NCBI RefSeq assembly: GCF_014639795.1 | Contig: NZ_BMGC01000024.1 | Coordinates: 1 to 63,267, forward strand | Source of the DNA: Gordonia jinhuaensis | GTDB taxonomy: Bacteria; Actinomycetota; Actinomycetes; Mycobacteriales; Mycobacteriaceae | Reading direction: 5' to 3' | DNA: 63,267 nucleotides | In this document: positions 35,297-44,382 of the stretch, piece by piece | How the letters are laid out: each line of letters opens with the position of its first letter | Position numbering within the stretch: position 1 is the first letter of the stretch | Position numbers and translations under genes: made by a program | The notes under the pieces: model-generated | What the model was told of the DNA's origin: nothing | The model's input: the letters and a program-made list of their open reading frames with translations, nothing else | The model's database searches: none

Positions 35297-36213
35297 ATGG
35301 CATCAGCCGACAGCGACTACGAATGGCGTGCGCTGGCCACCAGTCTGGCCGCCTCGACCCTTCTGGGTACCGTCGCCATCATCTGGGGCGTCATCAGCAG
35401 CTCACGAGTCGTCTTGTTCGACGGCATGTTCAGCCTCGCCGGGATCGTGTTGGTGGGGGTGTCCATGCTCGCGGCCCGTGTCGCGGTCTCGGCGCCGACC
35501 AAGCAGTACCCATTCGGACGTCATGCGGCGACCCCGCTCGCGGTCGCACTGCAGGGCGCGGCACTGTTGGCGACCGTGGCCTACGGTGCGGCAGACGCGG
35601 TCATCGTCATCCGCGACGGCGGCTCGGATGCCGCGGCGACGTCGGTGGTCATCTACGGCGTCGTGTCGGCGGTCGCCTCGATTGCGGTGATGGGGTGGCT
35701 ACGGTCCTACGGTCCTACGCTCGCCATTCGGCCCTGGCCAAGGCCGAGTGGGTGTCGTGGCGGGCCAGTTCACTGTTGAGCGTCATGGTGGCCGTCGGCG
35801 GCGGTATCGCGGTGGCGCTGAACGGGTCCGGGCACCCTACGATCGCGAGCTACGTGGATCCGATCCTCGTGCTCATCGCATGTGTGTCCGTCACGCCGAT
35901 GGCCATCGGGTTGATCCGCGAGGGCATGCGCGAGCTGCTCGAGGCGGCCCCACCTGCTCCACTGATGCACCAGATCAACGGAGTCGTCGAGGCGACGTCT
36001 CGCCGCTTCGAGTTGCCCACACCGGTGATCCGCTCCACCAAGCTCGGACAGCGCCTCTATGTGGAGGGCGACTATCTGATCAGCGATCACCAGGAATTCG
36101 GTATCGACGACGAGGACGAGATCCGTCGTTCGATCACCGACGGACTGGGCGAGCTCGGCTACCAGGTGTGGGCGACCGTCGAGCTGACCACCGACGACCG
36201 CCTGATCGATTGA
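35297..36213 (+). pseudogene. CDF-type cation efflux protein broken by an 8-bp duplication
   Basis: The 5' frame (35297-35779) gives the first TM helices (STLLGTVAIIWGVISSSRVV, LFDGMFSLAGIVLVGVSMLA) and the typical YPFGRHAATP segment. At 35701-35716 the 8-mer ACGGTCCT is present twice in tandem, shifting the frame. Removing one copy restores GWLRSYARHSALAKAEWVSW and joins the second frame, which ends VELTTDDRLID at 36213. The joined protein (~300 residues) matches a cation diffusion facilitator, with a C-terminal cytoplasmic domain. It would export divalent metal ions. Confidence 0.8.
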
Positions 36214-36288
36214 GCGCGTGATCGATTGAGCGCGTGATCGATTGAGTGCGTGATCCATTGAGCGCGTGATCCATTGAGCGCGTGATCG
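36204..36288. repeat. 16-bp tandem repeats after the cation-efflux gene
   Basis: Five copies of GATCGATTGAGCGCGT (with small variants, GATCCATTGAG.. in copies 4-5) plus a partial sixth. The first copy contains the last codons and the TGA of the efflux gene, so the array grew from its 3' end. It is too short and lacks spacers, so it is not a CRISPR. Confidence 0.9.
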
Positions 36289-36332
36289 AAACGCCCGGGC
36301 GCAGCACGCACGCGACACGGCCCGCGAACACA

Positions 36333-36368
36333 GCAGTGCCCGGCACCCCACGGGGTACCGGGCACTGC
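36333..36368. terminator. hairpin downstream of rplI
   Basis: GCAGTGCCCGGCACCCC pairs with GGGGTACCGGGCACTGC with one mismatch and a 2-base loop. It lies 27 bp past the rplI stop on the minus strand and next to the tandem repeats. It probably ends the rpsF-ssb-rpsR-rplI transcript. Confidence 0.75.
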
Positions 36369-36394
36369 GGACATTCGCTACGCGACGAGTGCGG

Positions 36395-36850
36395 TCAGCT
36401 CTCGGCGATGACGGCGAGATCGACCTTCGCGACGACCTCGGGGTGCAGCGTGACCTCGACGGGGAAGGTGCCGGTGGACTTGATGTGTCCCTGCGGCAGC
36501 GCAACCGAGCGCTTGTCGATGGTCGGGCCGCCTGCGGTCTTGATCGCACCGGCGATGTCACCGGTGGACACCGAACCGAACAGCTTGCCCGAATCGTGGG
36601 TCTTCACACCGAGCTTGACGTCGGTGAGACCCTCGATGGCCTGCTTGAGCTCGTTGGCGTGCTCGCGGCCACGAACGGCGCGGGCTTCCTGCGAGCGACG
36701 GATGTCCTCGACCTGCTTCTGTGCGCCACGGGTGGCCGGGATGGCCAGGCCGCGGGGCAGCAGGTAGTTGCGGCCGTAGCCGTCCTTGACCTCAACGGTG
36801 TCGCCTGCGACACCGAGGTTGTCGACCTCAGCGGTGAGAATGAGCTTCAT
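36395..36850 (-). CDS. rplI: 50S ribosomal protein L9
   Basis: 151 residues, standard for L9. The N-terminus [37 protein letters not shown] is the family signature. The long helix follows ([14 protein letters not shown]), then the C-terminal domain ([34 protein letters not shown]). It binds 23S rRNA near the L1 stalk base. Last gene of the ribosomal operon, 18 bp after rpsR. Confidence 0.97.
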   Translation of the reverse strand: MKLILTAEVDNLGVAGDTVEVKDGYGRNYLLPRGLAIPATRGAQKQVEDIRRSQEARAVRGREHANELKQAIEGLTDVKLGVKTHDSGKLFGSVSTGDIAGAIKTAGGPTIDKRSVALPQGHIKSTGTFPVEVTLHPEVVAKVDLAVIAES

Positions 36851-36868
36851 GATTTCTCGTCCTTCCGC

Positions 36869-37126
36869 TCAGCGAGCCGTCGAGGTGAAGGGCAGGAGTG
36901 CCACCTCACGCGAGTTCTTCACGGCCACAGCGACGTCGCGCTGATGCTGCACGCAGTTACCGGTCACGCGACGCGAGCGGATCTTGCCGCGGTCGGACAG
37001 GAAACGACGCAGCAGCGCGGTGTCCTTGTAGTCGATCTTCAGGTTCTTTTCTTTGCAGAAGGTGCACGCCTTGGTCTTGGTGACCTTCTCCACGCGGACC
37101 TTGCGTCCGCTCGGCTTCTTAGCCAT
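36869..37126 (-). CDS. rpsR: 30S ribosomal protein S18, zinc-binding type
   Basis: 85 residues. [20 protein letters not shown] has a C-x-x-C pair, with further Cys and His in GNCVQHQRD, so this is the zinc-containing (C+) form. [17 protein letters not shown] is the S18 core that contacts 16S rRNA beside S6. It follows ssb at 45 bp. Confidence 0.97.
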   Translation of the reverse strand: MAKKPSGRKVRVEKVTKTKACTFCKEKNLKIDYKDTALLRRFLSDRGKIRSRRVTGNCVQHQRDVAVAVKNSREVALLPFTSTAR

Positions 37127-37171
37127 GGTTTTTCGTTACTCCACTGATTCGTTCTCAAGTAATGGTGTGCT

Positions 37172-37684
37172 CTAGAACGGCGGTTCGTCGTCGGCCCCGC
37201 CGAAGGAACCCGCTGCCGGGGCACTGCCCCACGGGTCCTGCGCGGCCGCAGAAGACGAGCCACCGCTACGCGATCCGGCCGGCGCGGAGTTATTGCTGAA
37301 TCCGCCGCCGCCCCCGCCACGGGAGGCACGGTTGACCTTTGCCGTGGCATACCGAAGTGAAGGACCGATCTCGTCGACCTCGAGTTCCACCACTGTGCGC
37401 TTCTCACCCTGGTTGGTCTCGTACGAACGCTGCTTGAGGCGTCCGGACACGATCACGCGGGTGCCCTTGCTCAGGCTCTCGGCGACGTTCTCGGCCGCCT
37501 CGCGCCAGATGCTGCAGCGAAGGAAGAGTGCCTCGCCGTCTTTCCATTCGTTGGTCTGACGGTCGAAGGTCCGCGGAGTGGACGCCACCGTGAAGTTGGC
37601 GACCGCGGCCCCGGCCGGGGTGAAACGCAGCTCCGGGTCGGCGGTCAGATTGCCGACCACGGTGATGACGGTCTCGCCTGCCAT
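37172..37684 (-). CDS. ssb: single-stranded DNA-binding protein
   Basis: 170 residues. The OB fold is clear: [34 protein letters not shown] and [21 protein letters not shown] Gly/Ser-rich linker (about 118-155) leads to the acidic tip GGADDEPPF, the conserved protein-interaction end. It coats ssDNA at forks and repair sites. Inverted repeats occur upstream at 37750-37788. Confidence 0.97.
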   Translation of the reverse strand: MAGETVITVVGNLTADPELRFTPAGAAVANFTVASTPRTFDRQTNEWKDGEALFLRCSIWREAAENVAESLSKGTRVIVSGRLKQRSYETNQGEKRTVVELEVDEIGPSLRYATAKVNRASRGGGGGGFSNNSAPAGSRSGGSSSAAAQDPWGSAPAAGSFGGADDEPPF

Positions 37685-37749
37685 GGGTATCCCCTAACGC
37701 TGGTGTGAGTGCACGTAGATGGTGCTCTGGGTCTCGAACGTAGCTGACA

Positions 37750-37788
37750 TCGAACCTGTTCGGTTCGAACATAAGTCAGACGTCTGAC
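37750..37788. promoter_or_regulatory. inverted repeats in the rpsF-ssb gap
   Basis: TCGAACC-TGTTC-GGTTCGA (37750-37768) and the perfect palindrome GTCAGACGTCTGAC (37775-37788) lie 66-104 bp upstream of ssb. The first resembles the SOS box in its half-sites but has the wrong spacing. They could be a regulatory site or a processing hairpin. Confidence 0.4.
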
Positions 37789-37814
37789 GAACCCGATCGG
37801 TTCACTCGGTCAGA

Positions 37815-38096
37815 TCACTTACGCAGGACCTTGGTGCGCAGAACCGACTCGTTCAGCTTGAGCTGACGGTCGAGCTCCGTCACCGTGTCCGGTTCGGCGT
37901 TGAGATCGATGACGGCATAGATGCCCTCGTTGTGCTTGAGGATCTCGTAAGCAAGACGGCGCTTGCCCCAGATGTCCACACCATCGACCTTGCCGCCGCC
38001 CTGACGGACGACATTGAGGAAAGTATCCAGGGATGGGGCAACGGTGCGCTCGTCCAGATTAGGATCGAGGATCACCATCAATTCGTAATGACGCAT
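37815..38096 (-). CDS. rpsF: 30S ribosomal protein S6
   Basis: 93 residues, the normal size. [20 protein letters not shown] at the N-terminus, [20 protein letters not shown] in the middle and [12 protein letters not shown] at the C-terminus are the S6 pattern. It pairs with S18 on the 30S platform. First gene of the rpsF-ssb-rpsR-rplI operon. Confidence 0.97.
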   Translation of the reverse strand: MRHYELMVILDPNLDERTVAPSLDTFLNVVRQGGGKVDGVDIWGKRRLAYEILKHNEGIYAVIDLNAEPDTVTELDRQLKLNESVLRTKVLRK

Positions 38097-38334
38097 GTGA
38101 CCACATCACCTCCTACGGTCTATCGGCCGCGGACTGTCCGCGGCAGGAGGGTCGCCTGCGTCGGCAACCCGTCCAAGGTACACGAACTGGCCCCCACCTG
38201 CGAAATCAGTGTCACCGAACCCTGCCGGTCGAGAGGGTCCCCGAGAGCACCGGCCATGGTCATATCGTCCACTGCGACCGCTGTAGGGGATGCTCACGAC
38301 CACAGCACCGACGGCGTTGCCTAACCTGTAGCGC

Positions 38335-39786
38335 ATGCCCGCCGCCTCCCGCCTCGATCAGTGGCGGCTGCGCCTGTTCGCCCGCTCCGGCCAGCTCATC
38401 GTGATGCTGCTGACGTTGTGCCTGCTCACGCTGGTGATGATGTACCTCGGCTACCAGGTGAAGGTCAGCTGCGGCGGTCCGCCGTTCCACCCCGACGGTC
38501 GTAGTGTGCACTTCCCTGTCGGCGTGGGGACGCAGATCGCACCCTGCTACTCCGACCTGATGTACCTGTGGACCGGGCGCGACATCAACAACCACGTGTT
38601 CCCCTACATCCACGGCTGGATCGACGACGCCGGCGTGCTGCACCGCGGCGTCGTGGAGTACCCGGTGGCCAGCGGACTGCTCATGTACCTCGGGGCGATC
38701 GGGGCGCACAACGACACGCAGTTCCTGCTGCACTCGGCCATCCTGCTGGCCCCCTTCGGTCTGGCCATCACCATCCTGCTCGGCCTGATGGTCCGCTGGT
38801 GGGCACTGTGGTGGGCAGCGACTCCCCCGCTGCTGCTCTACGCCTTCCACAACTGGGAACTGCCGGTGGTGTTCACCTCGGTGCTCGCGATCGCGGTGAT
38901 GGCCTTCGGCGCCTCCCGCGACCCGGCGACCGGTGAGCGCCACATGTCGCTGCGGACGTCGTCGGTCATCGCCTCGGTGGTGCTCGGCGTCGGTTTCACA
39001 CTCAAGCTCTATCCCGGGTTCTTCGTCGCACCGCTGGCCCTGTTCGTCCTGCTCTACGGGCGCACCCTCACCGACGCCGGGTCGGGATCGTGGTGGTCGC
39101 GCATGCGCGCGGCCGGACTCGACTGGGTGGGTGCGGTGTGGGTGGTCATCGCCGCGGCGGTCACCGTCCTGGCGATCAACCTGCCGTTCATGCTCCTGGG
39201 ATGGCGGGGGTGGCGCGCGTCGCTGTCGTTCCAGGGCAAGCGCAAGGCCGTGGTCGACACCAACTCGATCTGGTATTGGGGTCTGCGACACTTCACCGGC
39301 GGGACCGACAACACCTACAACTCGATCGTGGGTGTGGCCTCACCGCTGCTGATCCTGGCGACGTTCGTGTTCGCGCTCTACCTCGGCTACCGGGTCTGGC
39401 TGCGCGACGGCATCTACCCGTGGGTGGGTGTCAGCGCGTCGATGCTGGCCGGGTTCATGCTGTTCCACAAGGTGCACTCACCGCAGTACACGCTGTGGAT
39501 TCTGCCGTTCTTCGTGCTGCTGCGCGTGTGGTGGCCGGTGATCGTCGCCTACATCGCCGCCGACACGATCCTCGACCTCACGATCTTCCGGCTGTTCGGG
39601 ATCTACACGTCGCATTCGCATATGAAATGGTGGGTGATGACGGGGGTCAACGTGGGTGTGTGGGTCAAATCGGCGATCCTGTTGGTGATGATCGTGATGT
39701 TCATCCGGGTCGGACTGCGCGAGCCACTCGCATCCGTGGGCCGGATGGCTCTGCCGCCCAAGAAATTCGAGAAGGTGCCTGCATGA
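38335..39786 (+). CDS. GT87-type polytopic membrane glycosyltransferase, copy 1
   Basis: 483 residues with about 12 hydrophobic helices. After the first helix comes an extracytoplasmic loop with CGGPPFHPDGRSVHFPVGVG and CYSDLMYLW, then RGVVEYPVASGLLMY. KLYPGFFVAPLALF and FHKVHSPQYTLWILPFFVL are conserved in the DUF2029/GT87 family of polyprenol-phosphate-mannose-dependent enzymes. It is clearly related to the product at 48033-49634. The likely substrate is a lipid-linked sugar for envelope glycolipids. It overlaps the acetyltransferase gene by 4 bp. Confidence 0.8.
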   Translation: MPAASRLDQWRLRLFARSGQLIVMLLTLCLLTLVMMYLGYQVKVSCGGPPFHPDGRSVHFPVGVGTQIAPCYSDLMYLWTGRDINNHVFPYIHGWIDDAGVLHRGVVEYPVASGLLMYLGAIGAHNDTQFLLHSAILLAPFGLAITILLGLMVRWWALWWAATPPLLLYAFHNWELPVVFTSVLAIAVMAFGASRDPATGERHMSLRTSSVIASVVLGVGFTLKLYPGFFVAPLALFVLLYGRTLTDAGSGSWWSRMRAAGLDWVGAVWVVIAAAVTVLAINLPFMLLGWRGWRASLSFQGKRKAVVDTNSIWYWGLRHFTGGTDNTYNSIVGVASPLLILATFVFALYLGYRVWLRDGIYPWVGVSASMLAGFMLFHKVHSPQYTLWILPFFVLLRVWWPVIVAYIAADTILDLTIFRLFGIYTSHSHMKWWVMTGVNVGVWVKSAILLVMIVMFIRVGLREPLASVGRMALPPKKFEKVPA

Positions 39787-40358
39787 GCGAGTGGATCGAA
39801 GCGACGACCCTGGCCGGTGGACATGTGACGCTGCGGCCACTGCGCGCCGAGGACGCCACCGCCCTCGGCGAGGTGGTCGACGATCCCGAACCCTTCCGCC
39901 TGTCGGCGGTGCCCATTGGCACCGAGGCCGCCCAGTCCTATATCGACGCGGCCTTCGACAACCCGTTCCGGGTGGCGTACGCGGTGATCGACAACTCCAC
40001 CGGCGACCTGGTGGGGTCGACCAGCTTCTACGACATCGACCCCGGCAACCGGTCGGTGGCCATCGGCTACACCTTCTATGCCGCGAGCCGACACGGCAGC
40101 AAGGTCAACCCCGAGGCGAAACTGCTCCTGCTGCGCTACGCCTTCGAGGTCGCCGGAGCCGTTCGCGTGGTGTGGCACACCGACGAACGCAACGCCCGAT
40201 CCCGTTCGGCCATCGCCAAACTCGGGGCGACCTTCGAAGGGCTGCTGCGCAAGCACCGCCCCGCCACCGACGGCGGATGGCGCACCACCGCCCAGTACTC
40301 GATGATCGACGAGGACTGGCCGGGCGCCAAGGAGAAGCTGGTCGCACGGATCAGCTGA
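39783..40358 (+). CDS. GNAT-family N-acetyltransferase (RimJ/RimL type)
   Basis: 191 residues from ATG 39783 (ATGA overlap with the membrane glycosyltransferase). LRPLRAEDATALGEVVDDPE starts the fold. VGSTSFYDIDPGNRSVAIGY gives the strand before the CoA site, and ARSRSAIAKLGATFEGLLRK is the RimJ/RimL-type end. The acceptor is unknown; the overlap suggests a role linked to the glycosyltransferase. Confidence 0.85.
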   Translation: MSEWIEATTLAGGHVTLRPLRAEDATALGEVVDDPEPFRLSAVPIGTEAAQSYIDAAFDNPFRVAYAVIDNSTGDLVGSTSFYDIDPGNRSVAIGYTFYAASRHGSKVNPEAKLLLLRYAFEVAGAVRVVWHTDERNARSRSAIAKLGATFEGLLRKHRPATDGGWRTTAQYSMIDEDWPGAKEKLVARIS

Positions 40359-40370
40359 GCGGTGCCGTGA

Positions 40371-41204
40371 TCAGCCGTGAGCCGCGTAGATCGCCTCGGC
40401 CAGTTCGAGTTTGAGCTGCTGGAACTCGCTGGTCGCGATCACCGCGGGCGACCGCACGACCTCCGGACCGTCACCCGGCAGCTCGATCCTGCGGTCGATG
40501 ATCACCCGACCGGGCCGCGCACTCATCACCAGCACCCGCGTCGACAGGAACACCGCCTCCTCCACCGAGTGGGTCACGAAGATGACCGTCTTGCGTTCCC
40601 GGCGCCACAACGACAACAACTCGACCTGCAGGCGTTCCCGGGTCAGCGGATCGAGCGCACCATAGGGCTCGTCCATGAGGATGATCCGCGGATTGTTCAC
40701 CAGCACCCGGGCGATCTGGGCGCGCTGCTGCATACCACCCGACAGCTCGTAGGGCCGCCGATCGCCGAACCCGGTGAGCCCCACCGTCTCCAGCATCGTG
40801 TCGGCCATCTCGCGACGCTGCGCTTTGCCGACACCGCGGGAGCGGGGACCGAATTCGACGTTGCCGCGCACTGACATCCAGGGGTACAGGGTCGGCGCCT
40901 GGAAGACGACGCCGCGATCGGGTGACGGCCCGCGGACGTGTGTGGATCCCATCATCACCGTTCCGCTGGTGGGCTCGAGGAATCCGGCGATGATCTGCAA
41001 AAGCGTGGTCTTGCCGCAGCCCGACGGCCCCACCAGGCAGACGAACTCGCCGGGATCGATGGTGAGATCGGTGGGTGCCAGTGCGACCACTTCGTCGGAC
41101 CCTGATGAATACGTCTGACCGACAGCGGTCAGCGTGAGACGGTTGCGCAGGTCCGGCTCGATGTCGGTCGCTGCCTTGTCGGGAGTAGTCGTCTGGTCGG
41201 TCAT
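40371..41204 (-). CDS. tauB: TauB-type ABC transporter ATP-binding protein
   Basis: 277 residues from ATG 41204, overlapping the end of the binding-protein gene by 4 bp. Walker A VGPSGCGKTTLLQ, signature YELSGGMQQRAQIARVL, Walker B RIILMDEPYGALDPLTRERL and VIFVTHSVEEAVFLSTRVLV are typical of the nitrate/sulfonate/taurine importer class. It ends the four-gene minus-strand operon. Taurine is the inferred substrate, based on the TauA-like partner and the cluster. Confidence 0.85.
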   Translation of the reverse strand: MTDQTTTPDKAATDIEPDLRNRLTLTAVGQTYSSGSDEVVALAPTDLTIDPGEFVCLVGPSGCGKTTLLQIIAGFLEPTSGTVMMGSTHVRGPSPDRGVVFQAPTLYPWMSVRGNVEFGPRSRGVGKAQRREMADTMLETVGLTGFGDRRPYELSGGMQQRAQIARVLVNNPRIILMDEPYGALDPLTRERLQVELLSLWRRERKTVIFVTHSVEEAVFLSTRVLVMSARPGRVIIDRRIELPGDGPEVVRSPAVIATSEFQQLKLELAEAIYAAHG

Positions 41205-42316
41205 GGTTGTGCAACCTCTCGAATTGATGTGCCGTACACCGCGTTCACGTACGTCTGCGGGGAGCTGACCGCGTCGACCTCGCCCTGATTGAGCAGGAAG
41301 GTCGCGGTGTTGCGCAGGTCGGTGGCCAATCCGCCGCCGAACCACTTGGGCTCGGCCTGTTCCTTGGCGGTCAGGTAGATGTATCCGTCGAGCTGGGTAC
41401 GCACCTGCGCCGCATCCACGCCGAGCTGGCCGGCGATGCGGCCGACCGCGTCGTCGCGATGGTTCTTGATGAGGTCGACCGCCCAGTTCTGCGCAACCGT
41501 CCACATCTTCATCGCCGCCGGGTTGTCACGGACGAATGCCCCACGTGCACCCTCGAGGTCGAAGGTGGGACTGCCGGCGTTGGCGGTGTCCTCGGCGGTC
41601 ATGATGATGTGACCGCTGGTTGTCAGTTCCGAGAGCGTGGGCTCCCAGATCCATGCCGCGTCGATCTGGCCGCCCTGCCATGCCCCGAGGATCGCGCTCG
41701 GCTCCAGGTTGATCACCGTGACGTCCTTGGTGAGTCCGGCCTTCTCCAGCGCCGACATGAGGCTCAGGTGCGAGGTGGACCCGAACGGCACACCGATCTT
41801 CTTGCCGCGCAACTGATCGATCGTCTTGATGGCGGGGTCGCGAACCGCCAGTGACTCGGCTCCACCGATCACGTCCTGGATCCACACCACGTTGACGTCG
41901 AGATTCAGCGGTGCCGACAACGACTTGGCGGCCGGGGCCGACCCGTAGAGACCCAGATCCAATGAGCCCGAACCGAATGCGCGGACGACGTCGGCGCCGG
42001 ACGAGAACTGGGTCCAGGTGATCTTCGCATTCGGCATGCACTTGCTGAGCATGTCGGCGTCTTTCACCACGAGGTCACCGTTGGGGATCTGCTGATAGCC
42101 GATGCGGATCTGACCGTTTACCGACGTGTCAGGGGAGACCGGGCAGGTCACCTCGACGTTGAGTGAGCGACTCTGTTCGCCGCGACCGGATTTCACGATG
42201 CATGACGACAGTGCCAGCGGCGCGCATGCACACATCAGCAGCGCAACGAATTTGGACAGTGCGCGACCCGACATGCGTGGTCGACGGCTCTGCGTCGTGT
42301 GGCTCGCGGGCATCAT
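41201..42316 (-). CDS. tauA: TauA-type taurine-binding lipoprotein
   Basis: 371 residues from ATG 42316. The signal peptide ends in a lipobox (LALSSC). The mature part closely follows TauA: IRIGYQQIPNGDLVVKDADM, then TWTQFSSGADVVRAFGSGSLDLG. Next is VPFGSTSHLSLMSALEKAGL, followed by NLEPSAILGAWQGGQIDAAW and IWEP. It captures an alkylsulfonate outside the membrane. Overlaps of 4 bp at both ends couple it to the permease and ATPase genes. Confidence 0.85.
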   Translation of the reverse strand: MMPASHTTQSRRPRMSGRALSKFVALLMCACAPLALSSCIVKSGRGEQSRSLNVEVTCPVSPDTSVNGQIRIGYQQIPNGDLVVKDADMLSKCMPNAKITWTQFSSGADVVRAFGSGSLDLGLYGSAPAAKSLSAPLNLDVNVVWIQDVIGGAESLAVRDPAIKTIDQLRGKKIGVPFGSTSHLSLMSALEKAGLTKDVTVINLEPSAILGAWQGGQIDAAWIWEPTLSELTTSGHIIMTAEDTANAGSPTFDLEGARGAFVRDNPAAMKMWTVAQNWAVDLIKNHRDDAVGRIAGQLGVDAAQVRTQLDGYIYLTAKEQAEPKWFGGGLATDLRNTATFLLNQGEVDAVSSPQTYVNAVYGTSIREVAQP

Positions 42317-43272
42317 GCCTTTCCCTTCCACGGAGCGGCGAGCACGCCGATCCACTTGATGATCGAATCGAGGACGAGCGCGGTGATACCGATGACGATG
42401 ATGCAGGCGATGACGAGCGGGGTCCGCAGCTGGGTTCCGGCGATGTAGGCGAGACCGCCGATGCCGGGGATGCCGTTGTTGAGTTCGGCGGCCACCACGG
42501 TGGTCCACGCGAATCCCACCGCGAGTCTGATGCCGTTGATGATGTCGGGTAGTGCAGCAGGCAGCACTACCCGGGTGACGACCTGTCGCCGCCGGGCGCC
42601 CAGTGACCTCGCCGCGTTGATGTAGTCCTGTTTGATCCCCGAGATGCCCGCGACAGTCGCGACGGTGATGGCGGGGAAGGCCGCGAGGAACAGCAACCAG
42701 ATCTTCGAGGTGTCACCGATGCCGAACCACACGATCAGCAGGCTGAAATAGCCCAATGGCGGTAGTGCGCGAAGGAAATTGAGGTAGGGCTCGATCACGG
42801 TCGCCACGGCGCGTGAGGTACCCATCAGCACACCGAGCGCCACCCCGACGACGATCGCGATACCGACGCCGGCGAAGATGCGCTGCAGGCTCGCGATGAG
42901 ATGTTCCCACAAGAAGTAGTTCTGCTCACCCAGGACCTCGCGGGGCACTCCAGGAGCCACCTGATGCCAGGTGTTGGCCCGCACGAACGCATCCCATACC
43001 GCACCCGGGCCCGGCAGGTACAGCGGTTTGACGAGGTCCGCCGCTGTGACGACCCACCAGGCGAACAGGAACACCACGAGGGCTGCGACTCGGATGATCC
43101 ACTGCCGCACAGTCTTCTGCGATGGAACCAACCGCGAGGACCGTCCAGAGCGTCCGGCTGCGGATGTGTCGGGCGACGTCGCGGTGGCAGTGGCGGTAAC
43201 CGTTGCCTGCCCGTGCTCGGCGTGCTCGGCGTCGACCCGGTCGGCTTCGGTCGGCGCCGGACCCGACGTCAT
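42313..43272 (-). CDS. tauC: TauC-type ABC permease
   Basis: 319 residues. A variable Thr/Ala-rich N-terminus of about 50 residues precedes six helices. Conserved pieces are LPPLGYFSLLIVWFGIGDTS, ARSLGARRRQVVTRVVLPAA (the EAA loop that docks the ATPase) and NGIRLAVGFAWTTVVAAELN. It forms the channel with the adjoining SBP and ATPase. ATGA overlaps connect it to the SDR gene upstream and the SBP gene downstream. Confidence 0.9.
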   Translation of the reverse strand: MTSGPAPTEADRVDAEHAEHGQATVTATATATSPDTSAAGRSGRSSRLVPSQKTVRQWIIRVAALVVFLFAWWVVTAADLVKPLYLPGPGAVWDAFVRANTWHQVAPGVPREVLGEQNYFLWEHLIASLQRIFAGVGIAIVVGVALGVLMGTSRAVATVIEPYLNFLRALPPLGYFSLLIVWFGIGDTSKIWLLFLAAFPAITVATVAGISGIKQDYINAARSLGARRRQVVTRVVLPAALPDIINGIRLAVGFAWTTVVAAELNNGIPGIGGLAYIAGTQLRTPLVIACIIVIGITALVLDSIIKWIGVLAAPWKGKA

Positions 43273-44057
43273 GCCGTCACCCGATGCACTCGCTGGGCAC
43301 TCGTCTGATCCCTGGCCAGCAGGAGCATCGAGTCGACGTTGACATGCGCGGGTCGGGTCGCGACCCAGGCCACCGCCTCGGCGACATCCTCTGCCGACAA
43401 CGGTGTGAGCCCTTCATAGACGGCCGCGGCGCGGTCCTCGTCGCCACCGAACCGATTGATCGAGAACTCGGTCTCGACCATCCCCGGGTCGATCTCACAC
43501 ACACGCACCGGCTCGCCGAGCAGTTCCAGTCGCAGGACTCTGGTCAGCGCCCGCACCGCATGTTTGGCGGCGTTGTATCCACCGCCACCGAGATACGGTT
43601 CGACGGCCGCGATCGAGCCGATGCTCACGACTGTCGCGCACGGTGAGTTCCGAAGCAGCGCAAGCAATCCACGCGTGACACGAAGCACACCGAGCACGTT
43701 GACGTCGAACATCTGTTGCCACTCGTCGTCGACCGAGTCGGCGATCGAGGTCGTACCGATCGCGCCGCCGGCGTTGTTGACCAACACATCGGCCCGGCTG
43801 ATACCGGCACAGAACGCGTCGACACTGTCTACGTCGGTGACGTCGAGTGCGCTGGTCGACACCGCTACCTCGGGGATCTCGGCGACGATCTTGGCGGCCA
43901 GATCGCCGAGCCGGTCGGTGCGCCGGGCGCCCAGTACGAGGTCGTGGCCCGCGCGGGCCAGCGCCCAGGCGGTCGCGGCCCCGATACCGCTGCTCGCGCC
44001 GGTGATCACGGCGACCGGGCGGTCGGCCGCGCTGTGGGTGATGCGGTTGTCTGCCAT
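43269..44057 (-). CDS. IsfD-like SDR (probable sulfoacetaldehyde reductase)
   Basis: 262 residues from ATG 44057; the frame to 44087 is rejected. SDR motifs are VITGASSGIGAATAWALARA, DVLVNNAGGAIGT and YNAAKHAVRALTRVLRLELL. The end PGMVETEFSINRFGGDEDRA and TPLSAEDVAEAVAWVATRPAHVNVDS follows NADPH-dependent IsfD of Klebsiella, which reduces sulfoacetaldehyde to isethionate. It overlaps the transporter genes by 4 bp. With the aminotransferase it would complete taurine deamination and reduction. Other SDR substrates remain possible. Confidence 0.75.
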   Translation of the reverse strand: MADNRITHSAADRPVAVITGASSGIGAATAWALARAGHDLVLGARRTDRLGDLAAKIVAEIPEVAVSTSALDVTDVDSVDAFCAGISRADVLVNNAGGAIGTTSIADSVDDEWQQMFDVNVLGVLRVTRGLLALLRNSPCATVVSIGSIAAVEPYLGGGGYNAAKHAVRALTRVLRLELLGEPVRVCEIDPGMVETEFSINRFGGDEDRAAAVYEGLTPLSAEDVAEAVAWVATRPAHVNVDSMLLLARDQTSAQRVHRVTA

Positions 44058-44149
44058 GAGGATTCTCCCCCTTCTCGGGATACACATCCCGGGATCTCAC
44101 ACGTGCCGCGAACTGCATTGGTCGCTGGATGTACCCAGCGTCGGCGAGA

Positions 44150-44265
44150 ATCTGGCACCGGCACAGATCCACATCCACGGCGATTTGTAGTGCCAGATGT
44201 AACCCCGTAGCGGGTTTCGTAACAGTCGAGCGATCTTCGCGGCGACCTCGGCGCGAACTGGCACC
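44150..44265. promoter_or_regulatory. candidate MocR/TauR operator: three CTGGCAC elements
   Basis: CTGGCACC at 44152-44159 and 44258-44265 are direct copies. GTGCCAG at 44190-44196 is an inverted one, forming 9-bp arms ATCTGGCAC/GTGCCAGAT with the first. They lie between the divergent SDR-transporter operon and the aminotransferase gene. MocR regulators commonly bind direct repeats in such places. The rest of 44058-44382 holds no gene. Confidence 0.45.
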
Positions 44266-44382
44266 ATCAAGATGATCATTTCTGGCTCTTCTTCGCATGC
44301 GAAGCGAGTGTCACGGTGGACTGGTCGGGGTGAACAGCCCCGAGACGACGACGTTTTCCACCCATCCCCACGAGGAGACACC

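Noticed and set aside
36204-36288. CRISPR or attachment-site interpretation of the 16-bp repeats
   Set aside because: No spacers, and the first unit is the end of a coding gene; simple slippage explains it.
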